A DNA stretch of 64,000 nucleotides from Sphingobium amiense (GCF_003967075.1 NZ_AP018665.1:148397-212396), one strand, 5' to 3'; shown: positions 52,725 to 62,153, counted from the stretch's first letter. The notes: generated by a model from the letters alone, not told the origin. Numbers and translations: made by a program.

Positions 52725-53635
52725 TGAACGCTCAGATCGAACGCTATGTCGCGTTACATCGCAGTTTCGGCCGCAAGTTTGACGCGCAGGAACGGTGGCT
52801 CCGTCTCTTTGCCAGCTATGCCAACGACCTCGGCGATCGGCACATCAAAGTCGAGCGGATCTACGATTGGTGCCGATCGGCCAGTTCCCAGAACGTGGCC
52901 CGGGACAGGTTCGACCACCTCCGCCGCTTCTGCCTCTATGCCCATGCCGAGGATCAGCAGCATCAGGTGCCGCCAGCAGGCGTCTTCGGAAGAGGGAAGC
53001 GACGCCGCCCGACACCACATATCATCGAGCCCGAACAACTCAGAGCGATCATGCAGGCCGCCCTTGATCTTCCGCCCAAAGGCAAGATCAGCCCGCATAC
53101 TTACCACTACCTGTTCGGCCTGCTGGCGACGACCGGCCTGCGGATATCCGAGGCGCTCGCACTCCAGTGTAATGATGTGGTCGACGACGGCCTCGTTATC
53201 CGGAACGGCAAATTCGGCAAGCAACGCCTCCTGCCGATCCAGCCATCAACGCGAGAGGCGCTCGATACGTATCTCAGCATTCGCAGAAGGCTGAACGCCC
53301 GCGGCGATGATCTGTTCGTCACCACGAGAGGCCGGGCGCCACACCAGACGGTCGTTCACATCGTCTTCGTCAGATTGGCTCGTAAGCTGGGTTTCCGCGG
53401 TCCGACCGGAACCAAGGGCATTCGCGTCCACGACCTGAGGCACACCTTCGCCGTTCGGTCGCTGGAGTCCTGCCAGCACGATCGGGAGGCGATCCGGCAT
53501 CACTTAGCAGCGCTCAGCACCTATCTTGGCCATACGGATGTAGCCAACACATACTGGTATCTCGAAGCAACACCGGTCCTCCTTCGTGACATCGCCGCAG
53601 CAGGTGAGCAGCTTTTCCGAGGAGACGCAGCATGA
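52721..53635 (+). CDS. Tyrosine recombinase B of element 3
   Basis: A 304-residue integrase. ATGA overlaps the end of the first gene. Catalytic blocks are LLATTGLRISEALALQC, RVHDLRHTFAVRSL and YLGHTDVANTYWYLEATP, with R, HxxR, H and Y all present. The N-terminal domain is short (RYVALHRSFGRKFDAQERWL). It is coupled to the third gene by another four-base overlap. Confidence 0.85.
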   Translation: MMNAQIERYVALHRSFGRKFDAQERWLRLFASYANDLGDRHIKVERIYDWCRSASSQNVARDRFDHLRRFCLYAHAEDQQHQVPPAGVFGRGKRRRPTPHIIEPEQLRAIMQAALDLPPKGKISPHTYHYLFGLLATTGLRISEALALQCNDVVDDGLVIRNGKFGKQRLLPIQPSTREALDTYLSIRRRLNARGDDLFVTTRGRAPHQTVVHIVFVRLARKLGFRGPTGTKGIRVHDLRHTFAVRSLESCQHDREAIRHHLAALSTYLGHTDVANTYWYLEATPVLLRDIAAAGEQLFRGDAA

Positions 53636-54675
53636 CCGCGCTCGCCACCCATCTCGCTGCGTTCCTGCGCGAACATCTGCCTCGCGAACGCAACGTCAGC
53701 CCACATACGGTGACGACCTACGCGAACTGCTTCGCGCTTCTGGTCCGGTTCGCAGCCAACCACCTGAAGCGGCGCCCCACCGACTTGACGATTGAGGATT
53801 TCGATCCCGCGCTGATCATGGCGTTTCTCGACCATTCGGAGGAGGCAAGGAAGAACAGTCCCAGAACCCGCAATGCCAGGCTTGCGGCGATCCGGGCGTT
53901 CTTCCGTTACGTCGAGTATCGCGTCCCAGCCTGCCTCGATCTCGCGCTGCGTGTACGTGCCGTGCCGACAAAGCGGACCGACACGACCCTGATCGACTAT
54001 CTGACGCGGGACGAGATCACCGCGCTGCTCGATGCACCCGATCCTCAGTCTCGCCTGGGCACCCGGGATCGCGCCATGTTGCACCTCGCCTACGCTGGCG
54101 GTCTGCGGGTCGCCGAGTTGTTGTCGCTACAGATGCAGGACTTTCCGGAACGCTCGCTCGCAACGGTCCACATCATTGGCAAGGGGCGGCGCGAACGCAT
54201 CCTCCCTCTCTGGCGCGAGACACAGGCAAGTCTTCGGGCCTGGCTTGCTGTTCGCCCGCAATGTCAGGCGATGGAGATATTTCTGAACGCTCATGGCGAG
54301 CCGATGACGCGCGACGGATTTGCGTTCAGGCTCGCCAAGCATGTAGCCACGGCGGCGAAGAAGCAGCCGTCGCTGCTGCGCAAGCGGGTCACGCCCCACG
54401 TGCTCCGGCATTCCTGCGCGATGCACACGCTCGCTGCGACCGGCGACATCCGCAAAGTGGCGCTCTGGCTTGGGCATGCCAGTATCCAGAGCACGGAAGC
54501 CTATCTGCGGGCCGACCCCGAGGAAAAGCTGCAAATCCTCGCTGCGCATGGGTCGCCATTGGTCAAGCCAGGCCGCTTCAGGCCGCCAGCGGATCCGCTG
54601 ATCATGATGCTCAACGACGTTCGAAAACGAGCATCGCCCCGGGGCCGTAGCGCGCCTGGCATCCAGTCACCTTAA
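53632..54675 (+). CDS. Tyrosine recombinase C of element 3
   Basis: A 347-residue integrase: SAM-like domain with SPHTVTTYANCFALLVRF, then LAYAGGLRVAELLSLQMQ, TPHVLRHSCAMHTLAA and WLGHASIQSTEAYLRAD, a complete R...HxxR...H...Y set. It ends eight bases inside the right inverted repeat. The order and sizes of A, B and C match element 4, but the sequences are clearly different. Confidence 0.85.
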   Translation: MTALATHLAAFLREHLPRERNVSPHTVTTYANCFALLVRFAANHLKRRPTDLTIEDFDPALIMAFLDHSEEARKNSPRTRNARLAAIRAFFRYVEYRVPACLDLALRVRAVPTKRTDTTLIDYLTRDEITALLDAPDPQSRLGTRDRAMLHLAYAGGLRVAELLSLQMQDFPERSLATVHIIGKGRRERILPLWRETQASLRAWLAVRPQCQAMEIFLNAHGEPMTRDGFAFRLAKHVATAAKKQPSLLRKRVTPHVLRHSCAMHTLAATGDIRKVALWLGHASIQSTEAYLRADPEEKLQILAAHGSPLVKPGRFRPPADPLIMMLNDVRKRASPRGRSAPGIQSP

Positions 54676-54756
54676 TTATCTGGAGTAAAACCGATGTCTT
54701 CATCCCGTAAATCCGCGCCTGCGCGCGAACCGCTCGACATAAATCTCGACTGCAAA
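54668..54756. repeat. Right 89-bp inverted repeat of element 3
   Basis: The inverse partner of 51063-51151, with two differences. Confidence 0.9.
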
Positions 54757-54794
54757 GAATATGTCTTATCTGGAGATCCAGATAAAACATATTC
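54757..54794. repeat. Terminal dyad at the right end of element 3
   Basis: GAATATGT(C)TTATCTGG, a 4-base centre, then CCAGATAA(A)ACATATTC: an inverted repeat of about 17 bases per arm. Its outer arm supplies the right ACATATTC core. There is no counterpart at the left end. Confidence 0.8.
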
Positions 54795-55106
54795 ACGAGG
54801 GCTGAGGTCGATTTCGAGGTCGACGCGCTCATCCGGGCTGAGCATGCCCAATCGCCGGTCGAGGATGGACTCGGCCGTCGTCACCAGTTGAAGCACCACC
54901 GACTGGCCCGCCATAAGATGCTCGCCGACCGCGGCGATGACCGTTGGCAGCTTCATCGAAAGCAGCACCTGGCCGAAGAAACGCTGCTTGGTGGACTCGA
55001 AGCGCGAGCGGGCCGATGCCTTCGCCCCGCTATTCAAAGTGGTGTTCTCGAGACCATCGACGACGCCGGTGAGTTCCAGGGCTTTTTCCATGTTCCGGTG
55101 GATGAT
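54787..55106 (-). pseudogene. Strawberry-notch-type gene, middle fragment
   Basis: About 106 codons reading IIHRNMEKALELTGVVDG, a helix-rich stretch (TKQRFFGQVLLSMKLPTVI), then LSPDERVDLEIDLSPREYV. It is bounded by element 4 on the right and element 3 on the left. In the same frame it links the N-terminal part (…ANAWAI) to the C-terminal part (IDYLERAF…). On its own it has no promoter and no domain function. Confidence 0.9.
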
Positions 55107-55109
55107 GGA

Positions 55110-55145
55110 TTATCGCGAGGTCGCGATAATGCGCAGGAGCGCGGC
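55110..55145. repeat. Left 36-bp inverted repeat of element 4
   Basis: Its outer 20 bases, TTATCGCGAGGTCGCGATAA, are themselves a dyad with a two-base centre, as expected for a recombinase binding site. Confidence 0.85.
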
Positions 55146-55193
55146 GCGGCCCCGCAAAGCGGCGGCACACTTCGCCACGTCCTTCGCATTATT

Positions 55194-56222
55194 TCACAGG
55201 GTGTCGAGCCATTCCATCAGGCTGGCATCGCGTTTCCACGATGGTGGGACGTTGCTCGCCGCCGGCGCGCCTACCTGTTCAAGCGCCTTTCGTTTGGTCT
55301 CCAGATTGGCCTGTGCGTAGTGGTTGGTCGTATCGAGGCTGACGTGTCCAAGCCAACTGCGGATGACGGTGATGTCGACCCCGGCAGCGACAAGGTGAAC
55401 GGCGGTGGCATGCCGGAAGCTGTGCGGCGTCACATGTTTGGACCGAAGCGTCGGCATGGATTTGGCGGCTTCCTCAACATAGGCGGCCAACTTGAACCGC
55501 ACCCCGGAGGCGCCCAGGGGCTCACCGTATCGATTCACGAAGATTCGCTCTTCTGCCCCACGTGGTTGGCGTTCCAACAACTTCCGGAGCAACGTCACTG
55601 TTTCTGGCCAGAGCGGACAGATGCGTTCCTTGCGCCCCTTGCCGTAAAGACGCACGAAGTTCGGTGCGTCGAACCGGATCGCGTCGGTACAGAGGTCGAG
55701 AGCTTCCTGGATGCGCGCGCCGCTGTTGTAGAGGAACGAGAGCAACACATGGTCGCGCATCCCCTCGATTGTCGATCGGTCGGGCTGAGCAAGGATCGCC
55801 TCGACCTCCCCCGTCTCGAGATAGCAGGGTGCAGCGGTGGGCTCCCGCTTCAGCGGGACGGTCAGGACCTCGGCGCATTGCGCAATGTATTCGGGATCCT
55901 TGTCCGCCACGTAGCTGAAGAAGCTGCGGATCGCTGCGAGCCGGCAGTTTCGCGTGCCGATTGTGCTTTTGCGCCCATGCTCGGTATGATGGAGGAACGC
56001 GCGCACCTCGCCGGCCGAGACATCGGCCAGCGTGATCCGCGCAACCCCGCCGCCTTTTCGCTCCGCGATAAACCGAAGCAACAATCGCCAGGTGTCGCGG
56101 TAAGACCGGATCGTATGAACCGAAGCACTGCGTTGCTCGGCCAACCATTCCTGGAAGAACGCCCGCAACAACGCGGGGAACGGATTGCTCTTCGTCATGG
56201 CCGCGCCTCCATTGTGAGGCAT
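55194..56222 (-). CDS. Tyrosine recombinase C of element 4
   Basis: A 342-residue integrase. HTIRSYRDTWRLLLRF marks the SAM-like domain; FLYNSGARIQEALDLC, TPHSFRHATAVHLV and WLGHVSLDTTNHYAQ give the complete catalytic set. It is the last gene of the trio and overlaps the second by 28 bases. It is most like protein C of element 3 in layout. Confidence 0.85.
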   Translation of the reverse strand: MPHNGGAAMTKSNPFPALLRAFFQEWLAEQRSASVHTIRSYRDTWRLLLRFIAERKGGGVARITLADVSAGEVRAFLHHTEHGRKSTIGTRNCRLAAIRSFFSYVADKDPEYIAQCAEVLTVPLKREPTAAPCYLETGEVEAILAQPDRSTIEGMRDHVLLSFLYNSGARIQEALDLCTDAIRFDAPNFVRLYGKGRKERICPLWPETVTLLRKLLERQPRGAEERIFVNRYGEPLGASGVRFKLAAYVEEAAKSMPTLRSKHVTPHSFRHATAVHLVAAGVDITVIRSWLGHVSLDTTNHYAQANLETKRKALEQVGAPAASNVPPSWKRDASLMEWLDTL

Positions 56223-57550
56223 CGGACGCCAACGGTACGGAACCGCTCGCTTGCCTCATGCAGCAGGTCCTGCGTGACAGTGATGTAGACCAGCGTGGAG
56301 TTGATGTCCCGGTGCCCCATATAGGTGGAGAGAAAGCGCAGTTTGTCCTGCGGATTGACGCCGGATCGATACCATTGAAGGATTCGGTTCACGACCATCG
56401 AGTGGCGCAGGTCATGAACGCGTGGTCCCGCCCGCCCCGTCGGGGGCTTGAACCCGGCGCGGCGCATGACGTTGGTAATCATCGTTGAGACCGTCACGGG
56501 GGTATAGCGATCATTGAAGTGCTCGTGCCAGAAGAGCCCGGACCGCGGATCCTGCGGGGCGCCGGCGCGCCGCCTTGCATCGATATAGGCCCGTAATTCG
56601 GCCATGACGCTGCCGGTTAGCGGCAAGATCCTGGTCTTGTAGAACTTCGTTTCCCGGATCGTGATCGTGTCCGATTGAAGGTCCACGTCACCCAGATCAA
56701 GCCCGGCGAGTTCACTACGGCGCAGTCCGGCACAATAGGCCAGAACCACCATCGTGTAGAGGACCATAGGCCGCAGCGGAGCATCCGGCGACGGATACGA
56801 GCGGGCAACATCGAGCAACCGCCGGACGTCGGCCGGACTGAAGATATGCGGCCGTCGATGCTCGCGCGCCACTTCCCGCTCTGGCCGGGCGTTGAAGCGT
56901 TTTGGCGGGATTCTGGGATCAAGGCGATACCGCGCCTTGGTCAGGATGCGCCCCAGCTTCTGACATTCAGCCGCGTGATTGCGGGTCGGCTTGGCAGTTG
57001 CCCAGCGCGCCAGCATTGTCTCAAGCGATGCCCCGGCAAGTTCGGGGTTCGCCTGGAGGAACCGATCGAACCGCAATAGCCAGTGAGCCTGGGTCTCATA
57101 CTGATAGCCCCGGCTGCGCATCAACGCGACATGCTCGCGCATGAAGTCCCCCAGCACGCTGCCGTAGGGCGCGGGCCGTCGCAATGCGGCCAGGGCTTCG
57201 TCGGGATTGGGGGAAGCGAGAGCCCGCCAGATCGGCTTGTTTTGTTTGGCGTTGTACTGACGACGAAGCACAGCAACGGGATTCTCGGCGATCAGCCCGA
57301 TTTCGACGAGGTGTTCGAGGAAGCGATCGACAATGCAGACCTGGTTGAGCAGCGTCGGCATTCGCCAACGTTTTTCCATTTCCTTCAGCCAGACGTCGAG
57401 CATCTGCCGGTCAACCGCGGGATGACGTCGGGCTACATCCTCGAAGCTGCGAAGGAACCAGCGATAAGTCGGTCTGCTTCCCGGCCGGAACTGCGATTTT
57501 TCCAGGAAGGCGTCAACAACGGTGCAATCGGGATCGTGCCAGGCGCTCAT
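56195..57550 (-). CDS. Tyrosine recombinase B of element 4
   Basis: A 451-residue protein. The N-terminal 180 residues are helical (PTYRWFLRSFEDVARRHP). The catalytic part has LAYCAGLRRSELAGLDL, RVHDLRHSMVVNRIL and YMGHRDINSTLVYITV, with all residues present. It is coupled to the first gene by ATGA at 57547-57550. It is longer at the N terminus than protein B of element 3. Confidence 0.85.
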   Translation of the reverse strand: MSAWHDPDCTVVDAFLEKSQFRPGSRPTYRWFLRSFEDVARRHPAVDRQMLDVWLKEMEKRWRMPTLLNQVCIVDRFLEHLVEIGLIAENPVAVLRRQYNAKQNKPIWRALASPNPDEALAALRRPAPYGSVLGDFMREHVALMRSRGYQYETQAHWLLRFDRFLQANPELAGASLETMLARWATAKPTRNHAAECQKLGRILTKARYRLDPRIPPKRFNARPEREVAREHRRPHIFSPADVRRLLDVARSYPSPDAPLRPMVLYTMVVLAYCAGLRRSELAGLDLGDVDLQSDTITIRETKFYKTRILPLTGSVMAELRAYIDARRRAGAPQDPRSGLFWHEHFNDRYTPVTVSTMITNVMRRAGFKPPTGRAGPRVHDLRHSMVVNRILQWYRSGVNPQDKLRFLSTYMGHRDINSTLVYITVTQDLLHEASERFRTVGVRCLTMEARP

Positions 57551-58779
57551 GACAGCATCTCCGAGCCGGGTACCTCGAGCGCCACGGCTCGGAGATCATC
57601 TGTCGCCAGCTTGAGATAGGCATTGGTGGATTCGATTGATCGATGCCCGAGCACGTCGCCGATGATCTTTTGCGGGACCGACGCCCGCAGTAGTTCGACC
57701 GCTCGCGCGTGGCGGAAGACATGCGCTCCTCGCTTTCCCGGCGGCTCGACGCCTGCGGCTGCTAACCGCCCGCGGATCATGCCGTACAGGTTTGTCATTG
57801 CGATGTAGGGCGCGCAGGATCGGATGAAGATTTCCCGCCCCTCGACCTGGGGGCGCCCATGACGCAGATAGTCGAGCAGCGCCTCACCAACCGGCGCCAA
57901 TAGCGGCATGTAGGAGTACGCATTGGTCTTGGTGTGACGGATACGCAGGGATTCTCCGCGCCAGTTCACGTCTTCAAGCCGAAGGCGGCATATCTCACCT
58001 TCGCGCAACCCATATGTGGCAAGCAGTTGAAGTACCGCAAAATCGCGCATTCCTCGCGGCGATCCGTCCTTCTTCGTCGTCGCCAACACCGCGGCGATTT
58101 GGCTCTTGTCCAACGTCGAGGGCACATCTTCATAGGCGTAAAGCATGGGGCCGATGATGTGCGGCGTGAGATCAGTCGGGATGCGTCCCGTCCGATGCAG
58201 ATAGCGCACCACCGACCGGAGCCGCTCAGCGACATCGGCCAATGATTTGCGCCTTAATCCAGGCGCGCGCATGTCCATGTAGAGATCGACTTCCACGATG
58301 CTCAACGTGTCGAGGCTGGCAGCACCGCTCCGTTCGAACTGCCATCGCAGGAAGTTCCGTGCCTCCCACATAAGCGCCGCGATGGTAGCGCTTGCCAGAC
58401 CGCGCTCGTCGCGCAGCCATGCCTCGTATTCGCAGCAGATCGCCTGCCGGTACACAGTTTCCGGTTCGATTATCTCCGGCTCGGGCGGCCATTTGCCTTG
58501 AGCAAGCCGGAGGAGCTTGTTGATTGACGTGCGGGGCAACATGTGCCACCGCGGACAGGGAACTCGGCCATACTGGGCCTGAAAATCCTGGATTGCATAG
58601 CAAAAATACTGGTCGACCTGCTGAGGCGTCACAGTCTCGACCTGCATGTCGCACTCGGCCAGATAATCGAGAAATGCGCGCGCGTAGAGTCGATGGTTCG
58701 CCACAACCACCGGGTTATAATTCTGCGCCGTGAGCAAATTCGAGAGTTCGGCGATCAATTCGTCGTGCGTCTGCAACAT
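57547..58779 (-). CDS. Tyrosine recombinase A of element 4
   Basis: A 410-residue integrase from the ATG at 58779 with GAGGAAACAATC; the 14 residues upstream in frame look non-coding. Catalytic blocks are LATYGLREGEICRLRLED, GAHVFRHARAVELL and VLGHRSIESTNAYLKLA. It is the first gene of the trio, about 95 bases inside the right inverted repeat. Confidence 0.85.
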   Translation of the reverse strand: MLQTHDELIAELSNLLTAQNYNPVVVANHRLYARAFLDYLAECDMQVETVTPQQVDQYFCYAIQDFQAQYGRVPCPRWHMLPRTSINKLLRLAQGKWPPEPEIIEPETVYRQAICCEYEAWLRDERGLASATIAALMWEARNFLRWQFERSGAASLDTLSIVEVDLYMDMRAPGLRRKSLADVAERLRSVVRYLHRTGRIPTDLTPHIIGPMLYAYEDVPSTLDKSQIAAVLATTKKDGSPRGMRDFAVLQLLATYGLREGEICRLRLEDVNWRGESLRIRHTKTNAYSYMPLLAPVGEALLDYLRHGRPQVEGREIFIRSCAPYIAMTNLYGMIRGRLAAAGVEPPGKRGAHVFRHARAVELLRASVPQKIIGDVLGHRSIESTNAYLKLATDDLRAVALEVPGSEMLS

Positions 58780-58873
58780 GATTGTTTCCTCAGCTGGTCC
58801 AGAGACCACCGAGGTTCGCAATCAAAATAATGTGCAGCAAGATCGCACGACAGTGCAGGAATTCAGCGACTAT

Positions 58874-58909
58874 GCCGCGCTCCTGCGCATTATCGCTACC
58901 TCGCGATAA
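58874..58909. repeat. Right 36-bp inverted repeat of element 4
   Basis: The inverse partner of 55110-55145 with a single mismatch in the dyad centre region. Confidence 0.85.
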
Positions 58910-58941
58910 GCGATCTTATGCGCAGCTGCGCATAAGATCGC
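58910..58941. repeat. 32-bp perfect palindrome at the element 4/host border
   Basis: GCGATCTTATGCGCA is followed directly by its exact reverse, ending CATAAGATCGC, with no loop. The outer GATCGC belongs to the host codons for WAI. There is no equivalent at the left end, as in element 3. Confidence 0.9.
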
Positions 58942-61068
58942 CCAGGCATTGGCGTAAGTGTCGTAGATCTCGATCTGCGCGGGCGTCAGTTCGTGCCGCA
59001 GGATCTCATATTCGACACCGGCGAAGCTCAGCGCTCGCGCCATGTAGAGCCCAGTCGCCTTGAGATCGCGTGCGACCAATTCCATGGCGGCGATCCCGCC
59101 CTGGCGAATGCTGGAGATGAATTGCTCGCGATTGGCGAACGCCGTCTCCGGTCCCCAGAGCCCGAGCCGCACGGCATAGGCAAGGTTGTTGACCTCGGAC
59201 GCCCCCGTCGCAGAGGCGTAGAGGATCCGCGCGGCGGGCAGATGGTTCTGGAGCCGAACGCCGCTGATGCCCTGTTGCGATCCCTCCTTGGCTCCGAGTG
59301 CGCCCTCGCCTCCTGCGACACCGCCCATCTCGTGCGCTTCGTCGAAGGCGATGACGCCGTCGAAATCGGCGCCGGCCCAGTCGATGATCTGCTTCAGCCG
59401 GCTATGTTCCCCGCGCATCGATCGAAGGGTCGGATAGGTGACCAGAAGGACGCCCTGGTCAAGCCTGATGGGTTCGTCGATCTTCCAGTTCGATATGGGC
59501 TGAATGTCACCGGCGAGCCCGCCGAGGGCCGTCCAATCACGGCGAGCATCTTCGAGGAGGGGCGCGTTCTTGGTGACCCAGATATTGCGACGCCGCCCCT
59601 GAAGCCAGTTGTCAAGAATGGCGGCCGCGATTTGGCGACCCTTGCCTGCCCCGGTTCCGTCCCCGAGGAAGAAACCCTTTCGGTAGCCGCGGCCCTCCTC
59701 CGAGATAACGAGGCCGACACCATCCTTGTCCGGTGAGAAGCGCCCAGGGATCGTCTGAGCCCAGGCATGGCCGGCGTAAACGACGGTTTCGAGCTGGGAG
59801 GCCGAGAGCAAACGCTCTGTGACAGTCCGCTCCGGCAGCGAAGGGACGTAATCGGGGATCGGCGCTGGGATTGATCCCATGGCAACGGATTCGACGAGCG
59901 CAGTCGGGTGTTCGCCGGCTTTGTCGAAAACCAGGCGGCTTGGCCGATAGGGCAGATAGACGCCGGTCTGTTCGAGCAGCGGCGCCGGGGTTTCGAGCCT
60001 GGTGTAAGCAACCGGCAAGACATGGTTGCGCACGGCAGCGTGAAAGGCCCGGGGCATGGGCTTGGCGCTTTTGACCGCTCTGAAGAGCGAGATGCCTCCG
60101 CCCCGCTTCGGCGCGGGTGCCGGCTGATCTGCGACAAGGGACAGGCGAGGTGTCACGGTGAGAACGTCGAGCAGTTCCGCGATTGATCCACCCTGGATGA
60201 CTTCTGGTGCGAGCCTGCCGGCGACCTTGTCGATGACGAAGATTCGCACGTCGATAGACGTGCCGTGTTTGAGATAGCAGCCTTCAAGTCGAACAGAGGC
60301 TTGCACTGTCGATCCGCGAAGGACGGTCTCGTAGTGGTCGCGCATTCGGGTGGTCGGTCCGAACCAGTCGGGCATGATGGCAACGAGGCGGCCCCCAGTC
60401 TGCAATCGGCGAAGTGCAGCCTGAAGATGCCGAACGGCCGCAAGATCATCGACGCCGCGGCCGAGCGACCGCGAAAACGGCGGATTCATGAGGATCAGGG
60501 AAGGACGCGGTGCGTCGCCAAGAGCAGCATCAAGAATCGCCCCATCATGGCCGGTGATCGTTGCGCCGGGGAAAACGCCGTGCAGGCGATCGCGGCGGAT
60601 CGGATCGAGCTCGTTGAGATGCAGCGATCGATGAGCCCCAAGCTGTGCAACGAGCAAACCGTTGCCGGCGCTGGGCTCGAGAATGACGTCATCCTGCCGG
60701 ACATCTGCGAGCAGAATCGCGACGGCCGCAATGTCGACAGGAGTCGAGAATTGCTGCCATTCGATCTGGTCTTCGCTCCGCACGGTCTGAGTGGGGAGGC
60801 GCTGCGCGAGGTCAATCCGCGCGGCGACATCGGCGAGGCTGGCCAGAGGCGCCAATGATCCACGGAGATGAAGGGCGAGTGCGTGCTCTAGCACCTCGAA
60901 GCTTGAGCGCTGCGTCCAGCGTCCTTCGGCATCGGTTCCGCCGAACGCCTGCACCATCGCCCGATTGAGATGTTGACGGGTGACCGGCTCGCCTGACGCC
61001 AGTTGGGATAGAAGGATGTGCGCAGCGGCACGGTCGCCGCGCTCGGCGGTCTGAAAAAGGTCGGTCAT
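58936..61068 (-). pseudogene. Strawberry-notch-type methyltransferase/helicase, N-terminal part
   Basis: 711 host codons from the ATG at 61068 (CAGGAGATTCCCAA). Residues about 105 to 290 are an adenine-specific methyltransferase-like domain (FSTPVDIAAVAILL; LEPSAGNGLL; MNPPFSR with NPPF at 195-198). The following domain is the strawberry-notch ATPase: FFLGDGTGAGKGRQI, then IAFDEAHEMGG. It ends ANAWAI at element 4, after which 22 foreign residues lead to a stop at 58870. Removing both elements gives 1407 residues. The methyltransferase half could still fold and work alone. Confidence 0.9.
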
Positions 61069-61143
61069 TTGGGAATCTCCTGCGCGGCTGCATCTGTCGC
61101 AGCGACACACCCTCGATCCCCCTCCCCTCTCTCCGCCCCGGGA

Positions 61144-61989
61144 TCAGGTCCGGCAGTGCGCGTCGAGGAACTTTGCCCAATCCTTGAAAGCCGGCGGCGG
61201 CGGGTCGCGGCGGATGATGAGCCCGGGACGGGCATATTTCGCTTCGGCGGACGCCGCGGCGCGACGCCCTTCTGGATCATTGTCCTCTGCGATCAGCAGG
61301 GTCGTAATGCCGGGTGGAATGACCAGTTGATCGAGCCGCCTGGCGCCAAGTGAGGCCCAGCAGGGGATGTCCTTGATGCGGGTGTAGGCGCCGGCAGTCT
61401 CGAAACCTTCGGCGATCGCCAGCGTCTCGCCCCCTGCCCGGCCCCGCCATGCGCCTGTCCCAGGCACGCCGAGCATGACTTTTCGGAGGCACTTCGCTGT
61501 CGCAGGGTCGAGAAAGTTGCGCTGGATCGCGACGAGCTGCCGGATCTCGCGAACAGCAATCAGCAAAGCCGGTCGATAAACGGTTTTCGGCTTCGGGAGG
61601 TATGGGCAGCGCGAATGGAAGCGCACGTCGGCAGGCGCTGGCAACAAGTTGCGTCGCTCAAGATAGCGCTCGGCCAGCGTCCCTTTGACGCCAACGGCCT
61701 GCTCCCAGATGCGCGAGACATTGGCGCTGCCTTGCGGTCGATCCTGTTCCGGTATTGCATAATGTTGGCCGGTTCGAACCCGACGCAATTCCCGCAGAAC
61801 ATCATCGCGTGCGCAACCCGCGAAGCACGTCACCAGAATGCCGCGGTCACCTTGGCGGATCGAAAGACTTGGATCGTTGTCGCCATGTGCCGGGCAACGG
61901 GCCATAGCCCTGTAGCCGGTCCAGGTGCCGCCAAGAGCGCCTACGAGGTCAACAAGTTCCTGGGTCGGTCGTTTGGCCGTGAGTGGCAT
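61144..61989 (-). CDS. Toprim/primase-like protein
   Basis: A 281-residue protein. Residues 25 to 70 form a CHC2-like zinc finger (ARCPAHGDNDPSLSI, then CFAGCARDD). The C-terminal half is a toprim domain with LAIAEGFETAGAY and LLIAEDNDPEGRRAA, the acidic residues that bind Mg2+. Such plasmid proteins are thought to prime or assist replication. The ATG at 61989 has GGAGG. It follows rep on the same strand, so a role in plasmid replication is likely. It lacks a helicase domain. Confidence 0.85.
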   Translation of the reverse strand: MPLTAKRPTQELVDLVGALGGTWTGYRAMARCPAHGDNDPSLSIRQGDRGILVTCFAGCARDDVLRELRRVRTGQHYAIPEQDRPQGSANVSRIWEQAVGVKGTLAERYLERRNLLPAPADVRFHSRCPYLPKPKTVYRPALLIAVREIRQLVAIQRNFLDPATAKCLRKVMLGVPGTGAWRGRAGGETLAIAEGFETAGAYTRIKDIPCWASLGARRLDQLVIPPGITTLLIAEDNDPEGRRAAASAEAKYARPGLIIRRDPPPPAFKDWAKFLDAHCRT

Positions 61990-62153
61990 AGGACTACCTC
62001 CTGCTCGGTAGCCACATCCCCCCTTCCCTCTTTCAGCGCATGGCGCTGTGACCCGGACCTATCAACGATGAGGGTCGGCGCGCTCACGTTGATCGCTTCA
62101 TCGGGCACGACTCGGGCTCGTTCGCAGGCGACGAACGGCTCGGACATCATCGG

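Larger units (their letters stand above)
51063..54794. mobile_element. Recombinase-in-trio (RIT-like) element 3, 3.7 kb
   Basis: Three coupled plus-strand tyrosine recombinases enclosed by 89-bp inverted repeats (51063-51151 and 54668-54756, two mismatches). ACATATTC lies in direct orientation just outside or at the borders (51055-51062 and 54787-54794), and an extra dyad occupies the right end (54757-54794). Removal between the direct repeats rejoins SPREYV to IDYLERAF in the strawberry-notch gene. The compact form with only three genes fits RIT elements. Confidence 0.9.
55107..58935. mobile_element. Recombinase-in-trio (RIT-like) element 4, 3.8 kb
   Basis: Three coupled minus-strand tyrosine recombinases flanked by 36-bp inverted repeats (55110-55145 and 58874-58909, one mismatch). 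A 32-bp perfect palindrome sits outside the right repeat (58910-58941). It splits WAI from IHRNM in the strawberry-notch gene. A shared core is short (ATC) and not certain. Confidence 0.88.

Noticed and set aside
20460..54675. Recombinase trios as plasmid resolvases or phage integrases
   Set aside because: Each lies in a set of coupled genes with defined ends inside a split host gene, and no phage genes are present.
54694..54891. 65-residue plus-strand ORF starting MSSSRKSAPAREP
   Set aside because: It is the outward frame of the right inverted repeat of element 3 and runs antisense through the strawberry-notch fragment.
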